From Dromiciops gliroides (lineage: Eukaryota; Chordata; Mammalia; Microbiotheria; Microbiotheriidae): a stretch of DNA of 64,000 bases. The stretch lies in contig NC_057866.1 of the NCBI RefSeq assembly GCF_019393635.1, positions 228,063,359 to 228,127,358 on the forward strand, in the 5' to 3' direction. Position numbers and translations under genes: made by a program. Under the pieces are notes generated by a model, which was given only the letters and a program-made list of their open reading frames with translations, had not been told where the DNA came from and did not search any database. Numbering within the stretch: position 1 is the first letter of the stretch; the number at the start of each line of letters is the position of its first letter. Positions 59,290 to 64,000 of the stretch are shown one piece after another.

Positions 59290-60003
59290 TGGGGAAAGGT
59301 TTTTTTTATCTTTTGTTTTTAACCTTTTGTTTTTCTTCTATATTCATTTTAAATATATACCTCCCCATTCTATAGCCAAAAAGCCATCCCTTGTAGCAAT
59401 GATTTCAAAAGAAGAGAAAAACAATGTAGTTTAGCAAAGCTAACCAACATATCAATGACTATTTGTGACAATACATGCTATATTAGTTGGAAAGGCTTAA
59501 CTAAAGAAAATAAACCTTGGAAAATCAGAGAGAGAGACAGAGAGACAGAGAGAGAGAGAATGAGAATGCTTCTATCCTTTATCTGGAGGTAGGAGGCATT
59601 TTTTACCATGAGTCCTTTGGAACTGTGGTGGATCATTGTGTTGATCAGTTATTACTTAATAACTTTCATTGTTGCAATATTGCTGTTACTATGTAAATTG
59701 TTCTGTTGGTTCTGCTCATTTCACTTTATACCAGTTCACTTAAGTCTTCCCAGGTTTTTTTGAAACCAGCTCCCTCATAATTTCTTATAGCATTTCATCA
59801 CATTTATATATTTGTTCAGCCATTCCCCATTTGGTGAGTATCCCTTCAGCTTCCAATCCTTTGCCAAGACAAAAAGAACTACTATACATATTTTTATATG
59901 AATGGGTCCTTTCTCTTTTTCTTTGATCTCTTTGGGGTACAGACCTAATAGCAATATTGTTGGGTCAAAGGATATACACAGTTTAATAGCTTTTTGGGTA
60001 TAA
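59290..60003 (-). mobile_element. L1 LINE 3' end
   Basis: On the minus strand the frame 59775-60017 carries FDPTILLLGLYPKEIKEKEKG and an IHIKICIVVLFVLAKDWK-like continuation, matching human L1 ORF2 FDPAIPLLGIYPKDYK ... IAALFTIAKTWN. A 3' UTR follows ('aaaaagccatcccttgtagc' on the plus strand), with a (GA)n at 59527-59562. 5'-truncated. Confidence 0.85.
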
Positions 60004-60009
60004 CTCTCT

Positions 60010-60560
60010 ATTCTCAAGTCTATTTCTCTTTCCCTTCACAAGAAGTAAGACTAAAAATGACCCAATAAATAAATAATGAACTTACAAATCAATGATAAAA
60101 CAATTACCTTATTTCAAGAAAGCAAATTGGGAAGAATTAAGGATCCCAATGAACAGGGAAAGATGTGGTAAGAAGTAAACTTCACAGGTAGTGTAATGTC
60201 CTAGAGGCATGTTGCCCTGCAGACATACCCTACTTTTGAACAATAAGCGGATTTTTCAAAGACCTTAGATATTTTCAATGAGTGTGTTTGGAAAAACATA
60301 AACAAAAAAAAATTCAAGAATATGTAATTTTGTTGCGTCTGCCAAGGAGAATTAAAGGAAGCAGGAATGCTAAATATAGTATAGCAGAATTGCATTGATA
60401 ATAAGGTTTTGATAAGTCCAGCAAAGTGGGAGAGGAAGCTATTAGAATTAGTCATACCCCCCACCTAACACAATTAATTGAATCTGGAACAAATACATTG
60501 ATAGGTCCTGATGGAGGAATGGCTTTGTGCCTAAAGTCAAAGGGGGTTTGCAATTAATTA
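60010..60560. other. Single-copy, nothing recognised
   Basis: No element recognised. The AATT-rich tract at 60555-60580 is a small (ATTA)n. Confidence 0.35.
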
Positions 60561-60574
60561 ATTAATTAATACAG

Positions 60575-60840
60575 TAATTATTAATCACTTTTTATGTGCA
60601 AAACACACTTATACTATGTGCAAAGCCCTGGAGATACAATTAGTTCTTGCTCTCAAGAAGCTTGAATTCTATCAGGAGACAACACACATCAAAAGTTTGA
60701 ACTAGAAGATGCCTTGTTCTTGTACAGAAGGAAGTGGTTGGTCTAGAGCAGATGGAGAATGCCTAGCCTGGTCCCAAGCATCCTTTCCTCAAGGAATGTC
60801 CTGTTCTGAGCAGGAGATGGTGATTACTCTGACATTAAAA
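60575..60840 (-). mobile_element. L2 LINE 3' end
   Basis: 'atgtgcaaagccctggagat' and 'gctctcaagaagcttgaatt' are the reversed L2 terminus. The rightward limit is uncertain. Confidence 0.45.
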
Positions 60841-61094
60841 TAAAGGTTTGATGATCATTGAGGATAGAAAGCTAGTTCTTTTTTAAAGTTCATAAATTTA
60901 TTTTACTTTTCTTCTCTTTGTTATTTCCCTTCTATTTTCATCTTTAAATGACTTTAGATGACTTCAGAGTTACTTACCATGGTTTCTCAATAGTGGTTTT
61001 ATCCTCTAATATTTCTCTCTGCTTTATGAGATTACACTACTTGAAATCTTCCAATATTGTTCTTTGATTTTGCAGATGAATTTGTATTCTAAAC

Positions 61095-61271
61095 CAGGCA
61101 TTCCCAAACCTGGAGTCTATGAACTTTAAAAAATTTAACTAGTTTTCTTTGTAATCTTATTCATTTTATTTTGTGTATCTGAAAGCATTATTCTAAGAAA
61201 GAGTCCATCCATAGACTTCACTAGCTTGCCAAAGGGAAATCCCACGGCACAAGAAAGGTGAGGAAGCCCTG
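61095..61271. mobile_element. hAT-type MITE
   Basis: Ends CAGGCATTCCCAAACCTGG and, on the opposite strand, CAGGGCTTCCTCACC form imperfect inverted repeats. An 8-bp target duplication ttctaaac (61087-61094) / gtctaaac (61272-61279) has one mismatch. At 177 bp it is non-autonomous. Confidence 0.65.
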
Positions 61272-61407
61272 GTCTAAACCATTGCTGCTATCAGCTGCCA
61301 TTTCTGTTCACAAATAAGTCAAGTGTTTGTAGACTAAGGTACTTGTGCATAGTTGCATTATTTAACTGACTCCCTAGAAATCTTAATGCAGTGTCTTACT
61401 GGGTCAC

Positions 61408-61800
61408 TAATCACAGAATCAGAGCAGCCAAGAGTTCGAAGGGACCTTAGCAACTATCGAGCTCAAATCATACATGAAAGGACTCCCCGCTGTAACATAA
61501 AAATGATAATAACACCCAACATCCAAGAAGCAGCCATCTACCTCTCACTTGAAGACCTCCGAGGGGAGGGGAACTCACCCCATCCAGAGGCAGCCCAGCC
61601 CACTTCGGGGCAGCTCATATTGTTAAGAAGTTTTTCCAGGCATCCGACCTAATTTTTTTTTGTCTTAGCAACTTCCCCCACTGTTCTGGCTTCTGTCTTT
61701 AGGAGCCAAACAGAATGAGAGCCCTTCGAACATTTGAAGACAGTGATTATGCTCCCCTTGGGTCTTCTTGTCCAAGCTAAATATCCCCACTACCTTCAAC
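61408..61800 (-). mobile_element. CR1/L3 LINE 3' end
   Basis: Plus strand starts 'tcacagaatcagagcagcca' with 'cgaagggaccttagcaact', then 'ctacctctcacttgaagacc', 'gaagtttttccaggcatccg' and 'gactcccctt'-type motifs. The order is the reverse of CR1 3' ends. About 390 bp, well preserved compared with other CR1 relics here. Confidence 0.7.
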
Positions 61801-61926
61801 CAATATCTGGGAGCCATCCGATTCCCAGAACTGAAAACAATATTTCAGATAAGCTCTGACACGATCCCTTGACTGCAATAGAACTATCATCTTCCTGTTC
61901 CTGGAAGCTATGCCTCTCAAGGTCAG

Positions 61927-62178
61927 GCTAGGTGATACCATAGTGCACAGAGTGCTGGGCCTGGAGTCAGGAAGACTCATCTTTCTGAGTTCCAATCTAG
62001 CCTTGGATAGCTGTATGACCTTGGGTGAGTCACTTGACCCAGTTTGCCTCAGTTTCCTCATCTGTAAAATGAGCTGGTGAAGGAAATAGCAAACCACTCC
62101 AGTACCTTTGCCAAGAAAACCCCAAAATGGGGTCACAAAGAATTGGACACTATTGAAATGACTGAATAACAAAATGCT
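61927..62178 (+). mobile_element. tRNA-head SINE with 'GACTGAATAAC' tail
   Basis: 'gctaggtgataccatagtgc', 'ggagtcaggaagactcatct', 'tcctcatctgtaaaatgagc', 'agcaaaccactccagtacct' and the end 'tgactgaataacaaaa'. Full length, moderately diverged. Confidence 0.82.
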
Positions 62179-62494
62179 TCTCAATGCAACTTGATAGAAT
62201 TAATTTCTTATGCTATCACATTACATTGCTAACTCAAATTGATCTTGAAATCCACTAAAACCCCCAGATATTTTTCAGAATTGCTATCTAATCATGACTC
62301 TCCCATGGTATACTTGTGAAATTGATTTTTTGTACCAAGTGTAATACTTTACATTTATTCCTATTGAATTTCATCTTATTGAATCTAATAATGCTCTAAT
62401 CCTGGTTTGTTGGAGGCTATGCTAATGGAACACAAGATCTTAATAGGTTCTACTAAGGTGAAAAGACTTTGAGCATGATCTCAGAGTAGCCCAT

Positions 62495-62643
62495 ATTTTT
62501 TTTTTTTGGTGAGGCAATTGGGGTTAAGTGACTTGCCCAGGGTCACACAGCTAGTAAGTGTCAAGTGTCTGAGGCCAGATTTGAACTCAGGTCCTCCTGA
62601 ATCCAGGGCCGGTGCTCTATCCACTGCGCCACCTAGCTGCCCC
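62495..62643 (-). mobile_element. Marsupial tRNA-derived SINE (near consensus)
   Basis: Reverse full copy with a T-run and clean 'gcgccacctagctgcccc' end. A 12-bp target duplication agagtagcccat lies at 62483-62494 and 62644-62655. Confidence 0.94.
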
Positions 62644-62879
62644 AGAGTAGCCCATCTTCGAGGCCCATCCTAGCTAAATATGGAGAGGCTGATCACCAGG
62701 CAATTGGTTATGAAGTTTTTGACCACAGCATACCATATGGAGGTGAATATAGGCTACCCTCAAATAGAGACAGCATATCTGGAATTAGTACTCTTTAGAA
62801 AATATGCATAAACACCAAAAACTAATCACATATAAAAATTATGTTAACCACAAAAGGTTTATAACTTTTCCTTCCATTT

Positions 62880-63120
62880 AAATAAAGATGTTTTATCTAT
62901 TTTTATAATTATGAATCTCTAGTGCTTTCCTTATTAAATACTGCCTCCTACATCTTGATTTTTCTAGCTGCTAGTGCTTTCTTTCCCTCCTCAAATTATT
63001 CATCTCCCTTGACAAAACTGAAAGGGACTATTTTATTTTTGTCTTTGTGTCCCCAGTGCCTATTAAAATGCTTGGCACACAGTAGGGACTTAATTAATGT
63101 TTGTTGATAGATTTATTCAT
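62880..63120 (+). mobile_element. L2 LINE 3' end
   Basis: 'gtctttgtgtccccagtgcc', 'atgcttggcacacagtaggg' and 'atgtttgttgatag' form the L2 terminus, ending in a (TTCA)n-like stretch. Confidence 0.65.
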
Positions 63121-63149
63121 TCATTCATATGATAGGAATCCTTAGCCCC

Positions 63150-63995
63150 ATGACAATCAATCACTCAATATTTTTTAAACACCTAGCCAGACACTGTGCT
63201 AAGCTCTGAAGATTAAAACAAAAAACAAAAGACAGCTCCTACCCTCAAGGAGGCATCCTATAAAAGATAAGATTTTAGGGGCAGCTAGGTGGCCTAGTGG
63301 ATAAAGCACCGGCCCTGGATTCAGGAGGACCTCAGTTCAAATCCAGCCTCAGACAGGTACTAGCTGTGTGACCTTGGGTAAGTCACTTAACCCTCATTGC
63401 CCTGCCCTCCCCCCCAATATTTTGGTTGGGATTTAAAGGAAGCTAGGAGATTTAGTTGGTAGAAATGAGGAGGGAGAGCATTATGGGCATTGATGACAGT
63501 AATAAATAAATGCCTGGATCCAAGAGATGGTGTCTTGGAAGCCAGGAAGCCAGTGTCATGGGATTGAAGATATGTGGTGTGAGAAGGCTGGAAAGGTAAC
63601 AGGGTTTTGAAGGGCTTTGAATGCCAAGCATAGGATTTGTATTTGAACCTGGAGGCAATAGAAGGTCACTTGAGTTTATTGAGTAGGGGGATGATATGGT
63701 TGGGCCTAGGCTTTAAGAAAATCACTTTAGTGTCTGAATATTGGAGTGAGGTGAAACTTGAGGCTGGCAGTAGCCCATGAATGAGGTTATCACCATGCAT
63801 TAGGGTCTGCACCAGAGGGGTAACAGTGTCAGAGGAGAGGAGGGGGGTTTATTTGAGATATGTTTAGATGTGTGTGTGTGTGTGGGGGGAAATGGTGTGA
63901 GAGCTAGTGAGGAACTGAGAATGACTCCTAGGCTGTAGGTCTAAGAATTTGGGACGATCACGATGCCTCTATAGGCATCTATAGGGGAGAGAAGA
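63150..63995 (-). mobile_element. L2 LINE, longer 3' piece, split by a SINE
   Basis: The reversed L2 3' end ('agccagacactgtgctaagc', 'cctaccctcaaggaggcatc') is followed, after the SINE, by the reversed post-RT ORF region ('gggttttgaagggctttgaa', 'ttgagtagggggatgatatg', 'gaatgactcctaggctgta'). At about 700 bp net it is the longest L2 run here, but it is not open. It continues past the window edge. Confidence 0.62.
63277..63417 (+). mobile_element. Marsupial tRNA-derived SINE inside L2
   Basis: Head 'ggggcagctaggtggcctag', box B and a C-run tail. It lacks part of the 'acttgacacttactag' segment and has lost a clear A tail. Confidence 0.88.
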
Positions 63996-64000
63996 GGCAG

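Overview
This window is mammalian nuclear DNA, almost certainly from a marsupial. The diagnostic signal is a roughly 150-bp tRNA-derived SINE present some twenty times. It begins with a box-A-like TGGCGCAGTGG, carries a box-B-like GTTCAAATCC and ends in poly(A). The version whose tail reads ACACTTACTAGCTGTGTGAC suggests an Australian lineage rather than the American opossums; this last step is from memory of the families. Marsupial-type L1, RTE, L2 and CORE-SINE/MIR copies fill most of the rest. I found no intact protein-coding gene, exon, tRNA, rRNA or CRISPR. The window reads as intergenic or large-intron sequence, and nearly all the longer ORFs fall in repeats, microsatellites or unassigned single-copy DNA.

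Layout. 0-5.3 kb: L2, CORE-SINEs, an L1 3' end dropped into a CORE-SINE, and a long (CT)n. 5.9-6.8 kb: a hAT-type MITE with a perfect 8-bp target duplication that was later hit by two SINEs, one of which grew a (TATC)n array. 6.8-15.8 kb: L2, SINEs, an RTE 3' end, a nested CORE-SINE > L1 > SINE stack, and an L1 reverse-transcriptase fragment followed by two SINEs in tandem. 16-18.4 kb: mostly single-copy. 18.4-21.8 kb: an L1 ORF2 end next to an L1-ORF1-only (HAL1-like) element that carries a solo retroviral LTR. 22-33 kb: L2, CR1/L3, SINEs and an RPS20 retrocopy with clear target duplications. 33.3-35.8 kb: a second HAL1-like copy plus an L1 ORF2 end. 38.7-41.6 kb: L2 reverse-transcriptase pieces around an RTE endonuclease fragment. 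41.96-44.12 kb: a young, broken retroviral fossil with two LTR copies. 44-49.4 kb: L2, L1 and SINE fragments. 49.7-50.3 kb: a second, unrelated solo LTR. 50.4-55.6 kb: the most gene-like, repeat-poor part of the window (candidate conserved non-coding DNA), containing a local duplication of about 420 bp. 56-64 kb: MIR, L1, hAT, CR1/L3 and L2 fragments.

No genes work together here. What the window offers is a readable insertion history. Target-site duplications order many insertions, and the RPS20 copy and the poly(A) SINEs show the target-duplication and poly(A) hallmarks of L1-driven retroposition. No previously undescribed biological system was found. The most useful leads are the duplication that dates a SINE insertion, the HAL1-like pair, the three LTR fossils and the repeat-poor 50-56 kb block. 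All family names are from memory of consensus sequences, with no database search, and the ends of ancient repeats are approximate to tens of bases.
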